Part shown: in pieces, positions 19,359 through 30,811 of the stretch | How the letters are laid out: every line of letters begins with the position of its first letter | How positions within the stretch are numbered: position 1 is the stretch's first letter | Source of the DNA: Mycoplasma sp. Mirounga ES2805-ORL | GTDB taxonomy: Bacteria > Bacillota_I > Bacilli_A > Mycoplasmatales > Metamycoplasmataceae | Length of the DNA stretch: 64,000 bases | Assembly (NCBI RefSeq): GCF_017084445.1 | Contig: NZ_CP070947.1 | Location: forward strand, 372,001-436,000 | Reading direction: 5' to 3' | Notes under the pieces: model-generated | What the model was told of the DNA's origin: nothing | Seen by the model: only the letters and a program-made list of their open reading frames with translations | The model's database searches: none | Program-made: the position numbers and the translations under genes

Positions 19359-21968
19359 TTATAATACCTTTTCTATAGCTTCACGGATGTTGCTGTTTAA
19401 AATTTTACCCATCGCTAAAATTGGGGATCCACCACCACGACCATTCAATTCTTTTGCAAGCTTTTGAAAAATTTTATTAGAGTCTTCATTCTTAGTGGCA
19501 ACAGCCAATAATATTTGATTGCCAATAGGTGCACCAACAAATACATAAGCATCTGAAAATTTTTCACGAATTGTACTTGCAATAACTTTTATTTGTGATG
19601 AGTCAACATTTAAATTTATATAAACTTTTTTATCTTTTAATTCACTTAATTCTATTGAATCAAAATCAAATGTTACTACTGATTTTTCTTTATAAACTTT
19701 TTTATAATCTTCTTTAGCTTGCTCAATTAAGTTAACTAACTTCTTATCATAAAGTTCATAATTTTCATCTTTTTCAATTCTTAAATTATATTCTGAATCA
19801 AGAGTTTTAATTTTGTTAACTATGTTATTTAATTCCTCAAGATGAGATGATGAGGCATCTTTATAATAGTTTTCAACAGCTTTCTTTGAAGTCACAACTC
19901 TTAAACGAAATATTCCGGCTTGTTTTTTTTCATTTCCAACTATTTTAAATCTTTCAATTTGAGAACTGTTTTCAAGGTGAGTTCCACCACATAAATCAGT
20001 TGTAATATCACCTCATTTAACAACACGGACATGTTTAGGATCCATGTATTCACTCTCTTCAATAGTCATAATTGCATTTAATTGCTTTGCTTTTTCTATT
20101 GTTGTAATTATGTACTCACGTTTAACATTATTTTTTATTATTTTTTCAAATTTATCTTCAATGGTTTTAATTTGCTCATCTGTTAGTTTTTGCTCTGCTG
20201 GATAATCAAATGTAAACCTTTCTGCGGTTATGTCTGAACCTAATTGTTCAACAAAGTGCCCTAAAACATTTCTAAGCACACTAAAAGTAATGTGTGTCGC
20301 AGAGTGACCCCTTGCTAAAGCTAATCTAATATCTTTATCTACAAAACATTCAATTTTATCTTTTGAATTAATAACTCCATTAACTTTATGAATATGATTG
20401 CCAAACTTGTCCTTAAATACATCAACAATTTCAATCCTGTTGTTGCCTTGTAACATATATCCATGGTCATGGTGTTGACCACCGCTTGTTGCATAAAAAG
20501 GAGTTTTATCTAGAACTAAATAAGCTTCCCCATTAATTGAATCAACTTGTTTTTCATTATCAAGTAGAAATAATACATTAGCAGTTCCATCAAGTTTTTC
20601 ATAACCAGTGAATTCTGAACACTTATTTTTAATTAGGGTTAAAGAATTTATAACTAGAGACATACCTGCTTCTTGTTTACCTCTTGATGCTTCAATATGT
20701 TTTTGTTTTGCTTCTTCAAATTGTTCAAGATTCACATCAATCTTTTGTTCTTTTAAAATTTCGATAGTTAGCTCAATTGGAAAACCATATGTTTCTAATA
20801 AATTAAATGCAACATTACCATCAAAAATTTTTGTTTTTTTATCAATAGATTTAGCTAAAAGTAATTTGCCTTTTTCAATTGTTTTATGAAATAGTTTTTC
20901 TTCTTCTTTAATAGCATTTTCAACTTCTTTTACATCATATTCAAATGGAAGTGTTTTTTTAACAACTTTAACTAGTTTTGAAAGAAATTGACCTTTAATA
21001 TTTAGTTGCATCCCCTTATAGATAGCTCTTCTAATTAATCTACGAATTATATATCCGCGTCCTACATTAGATGCTCTCTCTCCATCAGCAATTGCATTAG
21101 CAACTGTTCTAATGTGGTCAGCAATGATTTTGAAATTTGTGTTAATTTCTCTTTGTTTTTTATTTTTTGAAAAATAGTTTTCAATATCGTATTTAAATTC
21201 TGTATACTTTTCAATTTCTTTAATTATTGGTTGAAATAAGTCAGAATCATAATTTGTAGGAGCATCTTGTAAAATTGAAGCAATTCTTTCTAACCCTGCA
21301 CCTGTATCAATATTTTTTTGTTTTAACTCAGTGTAATTATTTTCACCATCATTATTAAATTGACTAAATACAATATTCCATATTTCTATAAAACGATCGT
21401 TTTCAATGTCTTTTTTAATAAGCTCAATGCCTTTTTTGTGATATCTTGGACCTCTATCAAAATAAATTTCAGTACATGGACCACAGGGACCCATACCAAC
21501 ATCTCAGAAATTAGAATCTCTATCTCCAGCAATTAAGTGCGATTCACTGATACCTAAATCCATTCAGTATTTTTTAACCTCAGTGTCCTCATTAAAATAT
21601 GTTATATACAATTTGTTTTTGTCAAGTTTTAAAACATCTAGTAAAAACTCATATGCAAATGCAACTGCTTCCTTTTTAAAATAATCACCTATTGAAAAAT
21701 TACCTAACATTTCAAAAAATGTATGGTGTCTTGAGGTTACGCCAACGTTTTCAATATCATTAGTTCTAATAGCTTTTTGACTATTAACTAATCTGTTTTT
21801 AGGAGGTTGTTTTTTTCCTGAAAAAAAATCTTTTAAGGTTGCAACACCACTGTTTATTCAAAGCAAAGAAGGATCATTAACCGGGATTAATGATTTACTT
21901 TCAACTTCTAAATGATCCTTTGATTTAAAAAAATCAATTCACTTTTGTCTTATTTCTTTAGATTTCAT
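19359..21968 (-). CDS. alaS: alanyl-tRNA synthetase
   Basis: An 869-residue enzyme that charges tRNA-Ala and edits mischarged Ser/Gly. The catalytic core holds [21 protein letters not shown] near residue 78 and [20 protein letters not shown] near 155. The editing domain has GHSATH near 562 and the C-terminal Gly-rich region [13 protein letters not shown] near 845. Start ATG 21968 has AAGGAG six bases upstream, lying within the end of mnmA-alaS spacing. Several TGA-Trp codons. Length is normal. Confidence 0.97.
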
Positions 21969-21978
21969 ATATTTCTCC

Positions 21979-23100
<1,122 letters not shown>

Positions 23101-23134
23101 TTACTTTCTATTATCTAATTTTTATTAAAAATTA

Positions 23135-23437
23135 TTAATAATTAGATATGAAACTAACACTTATGTTTTCTGGTTTCATTTCTAATAATGTTTCATATCT
23201 TTTGCTAATTTCGTTTATTAAACTATTAATAGTTTGACCTAGTGCTGCTCCACTTTTTATTTTTACATCAATAGCAAATGAGCAGTTACTTTGATCCTTG
23301 TTAAAACTGATTCTAGGTTCCCCATGAATCTTCACATATTTTGTTTCTTTAACAGCATCGGTTGCTATTTGAACAAGAGTTTCTTTATTAACACTAATTG
23401 TTTGATTTAATCCACAATTAATAGCTACATATTGCAT
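23135..23437 (-). CDS. small Asp23/Gls24-like protein
   Basis: A 100-residue soluble protein two bases downstream of efp. The pattern resembles the Asp23 (alkaline shock) family: a first strand, VNKETLVQIATDAVKETKYVKIHG near residue 15-40, alternating strands (SFAIDVKIKSGAALGQTI), then an amphipathic helix and a final strand ENISVSFISNY. The match is by pattern only. In Gram-positive bacteria such proteins are linked to the cell envelope; here its neighbours are translation genes. No membrane segment. Confidence 0.6.
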   Translation of the reverse strand: MQYVAINCGLNQTISVNKETLVQIATDAVKETKYVKIHGEPRISFNKDQSNCSFAIDVKIKSGAALGQTINSLINEISKRYETLLEMKPENISVSFISNY

Positions 23438-23439
23438 TG

Positions 23440-24003
23440 TTATTTATTTCCTTTACCAACGTATTTACCGGTTTCAGTTGAAACAATAACAAAGTCATTT
23501 TCCTTGATAAACATAGGGGCGTCTAATTCATAGCCAGTCTCAACTTTAATTCTTTTTTGAGGGTTTGTTGTTGTGTTTCCTTTAACTGCATCAGGTGCTT
23601 CAATAACTTTTAAAGTAATATTTGTATCGATTTCGATATCTAAAACTTCTTCCTCAAATTTTCTAATTTGAACCTTCATTCCTTCAACTAAAAAATTCAT
23701 TTCTCATTGAAGTTTTGAAAGAGGTATTTCAATTTGTTCATATGTTTCATTATCCATTAAAACAATGTTTTCTCCATCGTTATATAAAAAATTCATAGGT
23801 CTTTTATCTATATGAGCTTTTTTAACCATTACACCGCCTGTGTAACTTTTAATTGTTATAGCTCCTGTTCTTAAATTTTTTACTTTAGCTTTAACATTCG
23901 CTTGACCACGACCTTGCTTTGAGTGTTGTGCTTCTAAAACAACAAAAATTTCATCTTCATCTTGGAATGTAATTCCTGGTTTAAATGTGTTTACATTAAT
24001 CAT
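23440..24003 (-). CDS. efp: translation elongation factor P
   Basis: A 187-residue EF-P, which relieves ribosome stalling at polyproline. Domain I (residues 1-65) carries the P-site loop SKQGRGQA with Arg at position 32 where many bacteria have Lys. Domains II and III show MDNETYEQIEIP, VIEAPDAVKGNTTT and VETGYELDAPMFIKENDFVIVSTETGKYV. A single TGA-Trp at 23704-23706 splits it in the standard code; reading through gives normal length. Start ATG 24003 follows AAGGAG. No modification enzyme gene (EarP, EpmA, YmfI type) is seen nearby. Confidence 0.96.
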
Positions 24004-24032
24004 AAATTCTCCTTACTTTCGTCTTATAGTAT

Positions 24033-24056
24033 TATGTATATAAATTAATATACATA
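24033..24056. repeat. inverted repeat in the efp/pta divergent region
   Basis: TATGTATA and TATACATA are 8-bp perfect inverted arms separated by eight A/T bases, in the 190-base gap between divergent efp and pta, about 30 bases before the efp ATG. It could be an operator or only A/T-rich symmetry. The rest of the gap holds A/T-rich promoter-like DNA and the pta ribosome binding site GGAGG (24181). Confidence 0.35.
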
Positions 24057-24193
24057 TTTTAGATTAAATAGAGCAAAAACGTTAATTAAAAAATATCTTT
24101 TTTTAAGAATATATATTCATAAATGGTCTTATTAAAAATATTAAAAGTGTTTTTGTATTAAAATTTTTTTATAAAAAATGGAGGAAAAATAAT

Positions 24194-25186
24194 ATGAATT
24201 TCATAAAAATCTTAAAAAATAGAATAGACACAATTGATAAGAAAATTAAAATAGCCTTAATTGATGGTGATGATCCAAGAATGATAGAAGCAGCAACAAA
24301 ACTTAAAAAATATAAATTTTTAGAGTTAACACTACTTATTGAAAATGAAATAAAAGATAAATCTGGTTTAAACTTTATCAATATAAAAAACGACTCTACT
24401 AGAATACAAGATCTAGAAAATAAATACTTTGAAATAAGAGCGCCAAAAGACATGGCCAAAGGAAAATCTGAAAATGATGTAAGAAATGAAGCTAAAAAGT
24501 TGATTGCAACTAGACCATACTTTGCAGCAACAATGTTAGCAAATAATGATGTGGATGGAGTTGTTGGTGGTCTTTTATACCCTACAAGTGATATTTTAAT
24601 GTCTGCTTTTAAAATTGTGGGACCTAAGGCAAATCAATCTTTAATATCATCTGTCATGATTATGCATAAAGATGAAGAAACATCATTCTTTAGCGACATA
24701 TCAGTAAATCCAAAACCAAAAATTGATGATCTTGCTCAAATCGGATTGAATGCAGCTGAATTTACAAAATCATTTGGAATTGATCCAAGATTGGCATTTT
24801 TGTCTTTCTCAACTAGCGGTTCAGCAGTCAATGAATCTACAACTATAGTTAAATTAGCAACAAATCAGTTTAACGAGAAATATATCGGTGTTAAAGCTTT
24901 GGGTGAAATTCAATTAGATGCAGCTATTGATTTAAATATTAGAAAGGCAAAATATAAAGATAATTCATACGAAGAAACTGCTAATACTTTAATATTTCCA
25001 GATTTAAACTCAGGAAACATAGGATATAAATTAGTCCAACGCTTTGGCGGCTATGGAGCAATAGGCCCAATAATTGTCGGAGCAAATAAACCAATAAATG
25101 ATTTATCAAGAGGTTCGACAGTTGATGATATTATTAATACTGTTTTAATAACCGCATTACAAACACAAGGAGAAAACAATGAATAA
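24194..25186 (+). CDS. pta: phosphate acetyltransferase
   Basis: A 330-residue enzyme converting acetyl-CoA and phosphate to acetyl phosphate. Family motifs: LATRPYFAATMLANNDVDGVVGG near residue 98, ISSVMIMHKDE near 155, LSFSTSGSAVNES near 200, and the C-terminal FPDLNSGNIGYKLVQRFGGYGAIGPI. Start ATG 24194 after GGAGG. No TGA codon inside. It overlaps ackA by eight bases; together they form the main substrate-level ATP route from pyruvate in mycoplasmas. Confidence 0.97.
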   Translation: MNFIKILKNRIDTIDKKIKIALIDGDDPRMIEAATKLKKYKFLELTLLIENEIKDKSGLNFINIKNDSTRIQDLENKYFEIRAPKDMAKGKSENDVRNEAKKLIATRPYFAATMLANNDVDGVVGGLLYPTSDILMSAFKIVGPKANQSLISSVMIMHKDEETSFFSDISVNPKPKIDDLAQIGLNAAEFTKSFGIDPRLAFLSFSTSGSAVNESTTIVKLATNQFNEKYIGVKALGEIQLDAAIDLNIRKAKYKDNSYEETANTLIFPDLNSGNIGYKLVQRFGGYGAIGPIIVGANKPINDLSRGSTVDDIINTVLITALQTQGENNE

Positions 25187-26369
25187 AAAAGTTTTAGTAA
25201 TTAATGCTGGTAGTAGTAGCATTAAATTATCACTATTTGAGAAAGACAACTTAAAATTAATCGCAAACGGACTAGCTGAAAGAATCGGTTTAGAAAATGG
25301 TCTGATTAAAATAAAGTATAATGGAAACGAACACATAAAAAATGTCGATATGCCAAACCACAAAATTGGTGTTAAACACATATTAGAATTAATGGAAGAA
25401 ATTAAACTAATTACTGATATTAATGAAATTGAAATAATTGGTTTCAGGGTTGTTCATGGTGGCGATTTCTTCAAATCAGCTATTAGAATTGGTGAAGATG
25501 AAATTACAAAAATAACGCAAGCATCTATATATGCTCCGCTTCACAATCCTGGTTCACTTCAAGCAATTAGAGCATTTCAAGAAGTAATGCCAAATGCAAA
25601 ATTAAGTGCAACATTTGATACATCATTTCATACAACAATTCCTGAAGTTAATTCAATATATCCAATACCATATGAGTGAACTAAAAAATTTAGTATTAAA
25701 AGATACGGTGCACATGGCATCAGTCATGATTTTATAACCCAAAAACTTGAAGAAATTCTTAAAAAAGAAAGTGTTAATTTTGTTAATTTACACATAGGAA
25801 ATGGAGCAAGTTTATGTGCTGTTAAGGATTCGAAATCAATTGATACTACAATGGGCCTAACACCTCTTGCAGGGGTTATGATGGGAACAAGATCGGGTGA
25901 TATTGATCCTTCAATTCATGAATTTATTGCTAATGAATTAAAATTAAATATCAAAGAAATAACATCAGAACTAAATAAAAAATCAGGATTGCTAGGAGTT
26001 AGTGGTGTATCAAATGACATGAGAGATATCATCCAAGCAATTCAAGACGGCAATAGACAAGCTCAGTTTGCCTTTGATTTATATGCACAAAAAATAATTG
26101 ACTACACCGCTTTATATTTAAATAAAATTGGACCTAATGTAGACGCTATTGTTTTTACGGCTGGTGTTGGCGAAAATACACCTGAATTAAGACAAAAGGT
26201 TTGTGACCAAATCACCTATAAAAAAGTTGTTTTAGATAAAAATAAAAACTTAGGAAAAATAGGTGAATATGAACTTATTTCAACTAAAGATAGTGAAATT
26301 AAGGTGTATGTAATAAGAACCAATGAAGAATTGTTAATAGCTAAAAATGCAATATCAGTTTGGAAATAA
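25179..26369 (+). CDS. ackA: acetate kinase
   Basis: A 396-residue ASKHA-fold kinase making ATP and acetate from acetyl phosphate. The N-terminal VINAGSSSIKLS (residues 6-17), HNPGSLQAI near 127, DTSFH near 148, YGAHGISHDF near 178, HIGNGASL near 207 and FTAGVGENTPELR near 325 are all present. One TGA-Trp at 25677-25679 splits it in the standard code. Start ATG 25179 overlaps pta, with AAGGAGA upstream. A terminator follows. Confidence 0.97.
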
Positions 26370-26391
26370 TTTTTCATAAATTTTAATCAAA

Positions 26392-26415
26392 ATGGGCTCA
26401 TAAGCCTGTTTTTTG
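26392..26415 (+). terminator. terminator of pta-ackA
   Basis: GGGCT/AGCCT-type stem (GGCT/AGCC) with loop CATA followed by GTTTTTT. Confidence 0.8.
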
Positions 26416-26435
26416 TTTCTTTTATACAACCATAA

Positions 26436-26441
26436 TATAAT
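26436..26441 (+). promoter_or_regulatory. -10 box of tpx
   Basis: TATAAT 31 bases before the tpx ATG, with a GGAGA ribosome binding site in between. Confidence 0.55.
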
Positions 26442-26471
26442 AAAAAGGTATATTGAATTGGAGATAAAAAT

Positions 26472-26960
26472 ATGAAAATAACATTTAAAGGAAATGAAAT
26501 TACCTTAGTTGGAAACCAATTAAAAGTTGGAGATGTATTCCCTGAATTTAAAGCTGTAGGACTAAATTTAAGTGACTTTGACTATTCTTCAATTAAGGGA
26601 AAGAAAAAATTAATCTTTTCCATCCCTTCAATTGATACTGGCGTTTGTGAAATAGAAACTACTAAATTTATGAATTACTTCAAAGAAAAAGAAGATACAC
26701 CTATCTTAGTAATTTCATACGATCTGCCATTTGCTTTTGGTAGATGATGTGCGGCTAGTGGCAATGAACATGTGCAACCATTAAGCGAGTTTAAATACAA
26801 TGATTTTGGAGTTAAAACAGGAACTAAAATTAAAGAACTTGGTTTATTAACTAGAGCAGTTTTTGTAGTTGATGAAAATGAAAAAATAACACATGTCGAA
26901 TATGTAAAAGAAGTAGGTTTAGAACCCAATTACAAAGCTGTTTTAAAGAACTTTAAATAA
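26472..26960 (+). CDS. tpx: thiol peroxidase (Tpx-type peroxiredoxin)
   Basis: A 162-residue 2-Cys peroxiredoxin that reduces hydroperoxides using thioredoxin. The peroxidatic Cys59 lies in PSIDTGVCEIET and the resolving Cys93 in FGRWCAASGNEH, the spacing normal for Tpx. The Trp before Cys93 is encoded by TGA. Start ATG 26472 follows GGAGA. A thioredoxin gene is present at 49115. Single-gene unit with its own promoter and terminator. Confidence 0.95.
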
Positions 26961-26970
26961 TAAAAAACAT

Positions 26971-27003
26971 AAAATAAGGGCGATCAAAGTCTTCCTTATT
27001 TTA
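26971..27003 (+). terminator. terminator of tpx
   Basis: AAATAAGG pairs with CCTTATTT across a 14-base loop; T-rich tail. Confidence 0.75.
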
Positions 27004-27129
27004 ATTTCTTATACTTTTTCTATCTTATTTTTAAAATTTTTGTGATTGTTAACCAAAATTTTCCCGCGGTTTTCTTTTTTTTATGAAACAATTAATTTGA
27101 ACAACATTTTTAACGGGAGAAAAATATAT

Positions 27130-27624
27130 ATGAAAGTAATTAAGAAAAGCATTGCAATTTTAGTCTTTTTATCTATTGGAATGTTCATTTGTTCAGTTGT
27201 GTCTTTAATTAAATTTATAGATGAATATGATAAATACCAAAAAATATCTTTTATTAAATACGAACCAAGTTTTGAACTAATTCTTTTTGGAATATTATCT
27301 CTAGCTTGTTTTTTGTTTACATTATCATTTACATGGATGTGAGTTAAAATAAAAATGACAAATTTAACAGTTGGAGAAAAAGGTATTAAAATCAAAACTC
27401 ATAAAGGTACAAAATTATATGAATACAAAGATATATCCTCAATAGATACATTTGGGAAACCTAATAGAAAAGGCTTACACCAAACAATATCAATAGATGT
27501 TAAACATCTCGAAAATCCACTACAAGTATTCTTTATAAAAAATGCAGATGAAGTTGTTAAATACATTGATAATAAAATCCATGAATTAAACAATCAAAAT
27601 ATTTCAATTAACAAAGATGAGTAA
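27130..27624 (+). CDS. hypothetical two-TM membrane protein
   Basis: A 164-residue protein starting at ATG 27130, preceded by GGGAGA at a somewhat long distance; an in-frame ATG at 27046 lacks a binding site. Two membrane helices (residues about 7-30 and 52-75) and a C-terminal cytoplasmic domain of about 85 residues. That domain has a strand pattern (LTVGEKGIKIKTHKGTKLYEYKDISSIDTFG) reminiscent of membrane-associated PH-like domains; this is a pattern impression only. One TGA-Trp. Not recognised. Confidence 0.7.
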
Positions 27625-27668
27625 AATCATCTTTTTAAATAACAATTTAACTTTATAATTATCATATT

Positions 27669-28505
27669 ATGAAAATAGTATTAGCAGGAACCCCTCAATT
27701 TAGTGTGCCAATTTTTGAAGAAATAATCAATAATTTTGACGTTGTTGCTATAGTTAGTCAACCGGACAAAAGAGCAATAAGAGGAAATCATTTAGAACCA
27801 ACTCCAACTAAATTATTAGCTCGGAAATACAATATAAAATTATTTCAACCTGAAAAAATAAAGGAAATATATTCAGAACTAGAAATTTTAAAATATGACT
27901 ATTTAATAACTTGTGCTTTTGGTCAATTTATACCAGAAAGTGTTTTAAAACTAGCTAAAAAAAAGAACTTAAATATACATGGTTCATTGCTTCCTAAATA
28001 TAGAGGTGCAGCGCCTATTCAATACTCATTATTGAATAACGATGCAGAAACTGGTATCTGCTTGATGGAAATGATCAAATCAATGGATGCTGGTGATGTA
28101 TTTTCATGTGCAAAAATAAAAATTGATAAAAGAGACACTTCTGACTCTCTATTTTTAAAACTACAAGAATTAGCCAAAAATAATATTGTTACATGAATTA
28201 AAGATCTTGAAGACAATAAATTAACGCCCCAAAAACAAGATGAATCATTAGTCATATTAAGTCCTAAATTAAACAAAGCGGATGGCGAACTAATACCAAA
28301 ACTAAAGAAGCAAGAAGCATTTAATATAATAAGAGCATTTTCTTCTAACCCTGGAGCATTTACATTTATAAATAATAAAAGAGTAAAAATATATTATGCC
28401 TCCGAAGACAAGAAACCAAATTCACTAGAACTTAATTTTAGTGATGGAAAATTATTTGCAACTGAATACCAATTTGAAAGTAAAAAAAGAATAAAATTAG
28501 ATTAA
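27669..28505 (+). CDS. fmt: methionyl-tRNA formyltransferase
   Basis: A 278-residue enzyme that formylates initiator Met-tRNA, somewhat shorter than the usual 310 because the C-terminal domain is reduced. Residues 1-7 MKIVLAGTP, GQFIPESVL near 82, NIHGSLLPKYRGAAPIQ near 105 (with the catalytic Asn/His) and MDAGDVF near 140 are diagnostic. One TGA-Trp. TATAAT at 27654-27659 ends nine bases before the ATG, so it is probably leaderless. Peptide deformylase is encoded at 51217. Confidence 0.95.
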
Positions 28506-28524
28506 AAAACAACCATAAGGTTGC
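28504..28524 (-). terminator. terminator of the small minus-strand gene
   Basis: On the minus strand CAACC/GGTTG with loop TTAT is followed by six T, 17 bases after the small gene's stop codon. The convergent fmt gene ends at the same place. Confidence 0.75.
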
Positions 28525-28540
28525 TTACATTAGTTGGAAA

Positions 28541-28708
28541 TTATTCCTCATAGAAATCATCATATTTTTTAGCACGTGTTTTGCGAGTTTTTTTCTTATT
28601 GATTTTTTGATATTTTTTTATAACTGATCTATTTCCTTCTTCAGTATAATCATCAAAATCATCTAAAAATCAATCATCATCGCTATATTTGTCTCAAGAA
28701 TTGATTAT
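28541..28708 (-). CDS. small charged protein, probable non-AUG start
   Basis: About 55 codons ending in TAA at 28541, with three TGA-Trp codons. An AAAGGAG binding site precedes the frame, but there is no ATG, GTG or TTG at the right distance; ATA at 28708 (5-base spacing) or ATC at 28705 (8-base) are the candidate starts, both allowed in the mycoplasma code table. The product has an acidic N-terminal part (DDDWFLDDFDDYTEE), a strongly basic middle (KKYQKINKKKTRKTRAKKY) and an acidic end (DDFYEE). A terminator follows. Not recognised; possibly nucleic-acid or ribosome associated by composition. The frame stays open to about 28760 without a usual start. Confidence 0.5.
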
Positions 28709-28796
28709 AAGTACTCCTTTATTTCCAATTAATTTTATACATAATATTTTAATACATTTAGGACTTAATAATTAAAAATATTTACTCTTAAAAATG

Positions 28797-30557
28797 TTAG
28801 AAAGTTAGTTTAAAATCAGGATTAAATTCTTTCTCATATTTAATGGCTTCCTCGATAAATTGATTTTCAATTTTTCGACCTCACGATAATTTTTCTTTAG
28901 ATAAATTAGGCATTTTTTTGCTAATATATCACCAAGAATAGCCAAATAAAATAGCTGATGAAAATAAACAATTAACAACAAATGAGATAATAATTACATA
29001 ATTACTTGCTTCATTTAAACCGTTACCCCCGCCCGTTGATTTAAAGACTGCTAATCCAATAAAATAACTTATTGGAGCAATTATTAAAACATAAAGTAAA
29101 CTTTCAATAACTGATGCAATCATTGTTCTACCAATATCATTTGTCCCCTGAAAAATTAAAACTGAACTAATTGAAAATGAAATAAATATTACTCTTAAAG
29201 TAATGACTCTAATAAACTTAGCAACACCCGGCTGCGCAGCTTTTGCGGTGTTTAGAATATGAACAAACATTGCTTGAGCAGTAGCTGCAACAAAAATATA
29301 ACTAGATATTGCATACACAATAGCAACTAGCATTGTTCATCAATATATTTCTTTACAACGACTTATTTTATTTCGTGCAAAATTATATGAAAGCATAGGT
29401 CTTGCCCCATCATTTATCCCATATATTGAAATTATCAATAGAGAAAGGATAGGAGAAGCTTTTGCTAATTGAAATTGATATTGACCAGCCAATTGGTATG
29501 ATGTTTTCGTTAATAGTATATTTAATACTGCAAAAGAAATAGCTATTCCAAAACTTCTAAAAAATCCGCCTAAACCAATTAAAATAGTTGGACCTAATAA
29601 TTTTTTATTAAACTTAAATTTGAATAAATGAGATAACATCAGTCAAGTTTTTTGCTTCTTGTTCATATAAGATAAATAAATCAAAAATGCAGCTAGATTG
29701 AAGAATCAACCAACTAAAGTTGCAATTATTCCGCCCATTACTCCTAATTTAAAAACAATTATTAAAATCGCATCTAAAACAATGTTTATTATGTTTGAAA
29801 CTATGCTAACGCCCATAGCATAGTTAGAATAACCTTCAGATCTAATAAAATAAGATAAGTACAAACTTAAACCTTGCATAAAAGTTCCAGCTGCATAGAG
29901 ATAAATGTATTGTTTAGCTCATGAAACACTTAATCTATGTGCCGCATCATAATAGGGTTGTCATTTTGCCGCATCAGCTTCTGGAATTTTAGTGTTTTTT
30001 AGGTGAGTTGTTCCAGCGATATAATCAAGTAATCCTGAACTTGCAAATATAAAAGAAATAATTGTGGCTATAAGTGAAAGAACTAATGTTGTTCAAAATA
30101 ATGTTGCTCACAAGTCTTTTCCACTTCTTTCAAGATTCTTACCTATACATTTAGAATAAAAAACACTACCCCCTATCGGAATTAAAAAAACGATTGAATT
30201 GGAAAAAATTACAATTGGTTGAAATGATGCATTACAAGTTGAAGTTATTAAATTTCCATTTAATTCAGGAACTACATTTTTATATAAATTAAAAAATGAA
30301 TTGTATTGTTCCTGTGAGTATCTTGGAATACCTGAATCTAAAAACGAATATATTTCGCCTTTAATACCACTCGAAGTATCAAAAATCATTCTTGTTCTAG
30401 GAACAAATTGTTGAATAAAAATTGAATCTATAAACGTATATAAACCTACCATGAGAGAAATCATTAAAGAAGGTAATACAACAAGTCAAATTGCTTTCTT
30501 AACAGGCATTTTACCAAACATTTTTTCAGCTTGATCTTGTTTTACACTGTTGCCCAT
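28797..30557 (-). CDS. MATE-family efflux transporter
   Basis: A 586-residue protein with about twelve membrane segments, assembled across eight or more TGA-Trp codons. The N-terminal MPVKKAIWLVVLPSLMISLMVGLYTFIDSIFIQQFV matches the first helix of MATE Na+/drug antiporters, and IGGFFRSFGIAISFAVLN and PILSLLIISIYGINDGARPMLSYNFARNK (residues about 310-430) match the second half. An extracytoplasmic loop of about 60 residues after helix 1-2 (residues about 50-110) and a C-terminal tail make it longer than usual (about 450). Start ATG 30557. Substrate unknown; drug efflux is only a family inference. Confidence 0.88.
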
Positions 30558-30624
30558 CACAATCCCTTTCTTGCTTAAATAAAAAAAGTAATTTTCTATT
30601 ACTTATATTTGGTGAATTAACATA

Positions 30625-30699
30625 TGGTGCCGCCAATTGGAATTGAACCAACGACCCCATCCTTACCATGGATGTGCTCTGCCCCTGAGCTATGGCGGC
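30625..30699 (-). tRNA. tRNA-Thr (anticodon GGU)
   Basis: A cloverleaf is visible on the minus strand: acceptor GCCGCCA/TGGCGGC, D-arm AGCTCAGGGGCAGAGC, anticodon stem CATCC/GGATG with loop ATGGTAA (anticodon GGT), T-arm GTTCAATTC and an encoded CCA. Confidence 0.95.
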
Positions 30700-30751
30700 A
30701 TTATTAAAATATCATTGATATAATTCTTATTTTATAAGAAAAATAAAAAAA

Positions 30752-30789
30752 TATAAAAATAAACATTTACTAAAATTTGCAAATGTTTA
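30752..30789 (-). terminator. terminator after DDAH-like gene
   Basis: On the minus strand AAACATTT pairs with AAATGTTT across a 12-base loop and is followed by ATTTTTAT, 23 bases after the stop codon. Confidence 0.65.
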
Positions 30790-30811
30790 TGTTGATAATT
30801 ATTTTAGTTAT

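Noticed and set aside
30724-30740. TTCTTAT/ATAAGAA hairpin between DDAH and tRNA-Thr.
   Set aside because: A/T-only stem with a 3-base loop and no good T tail on the relevant strand; chance symmetry is likely.
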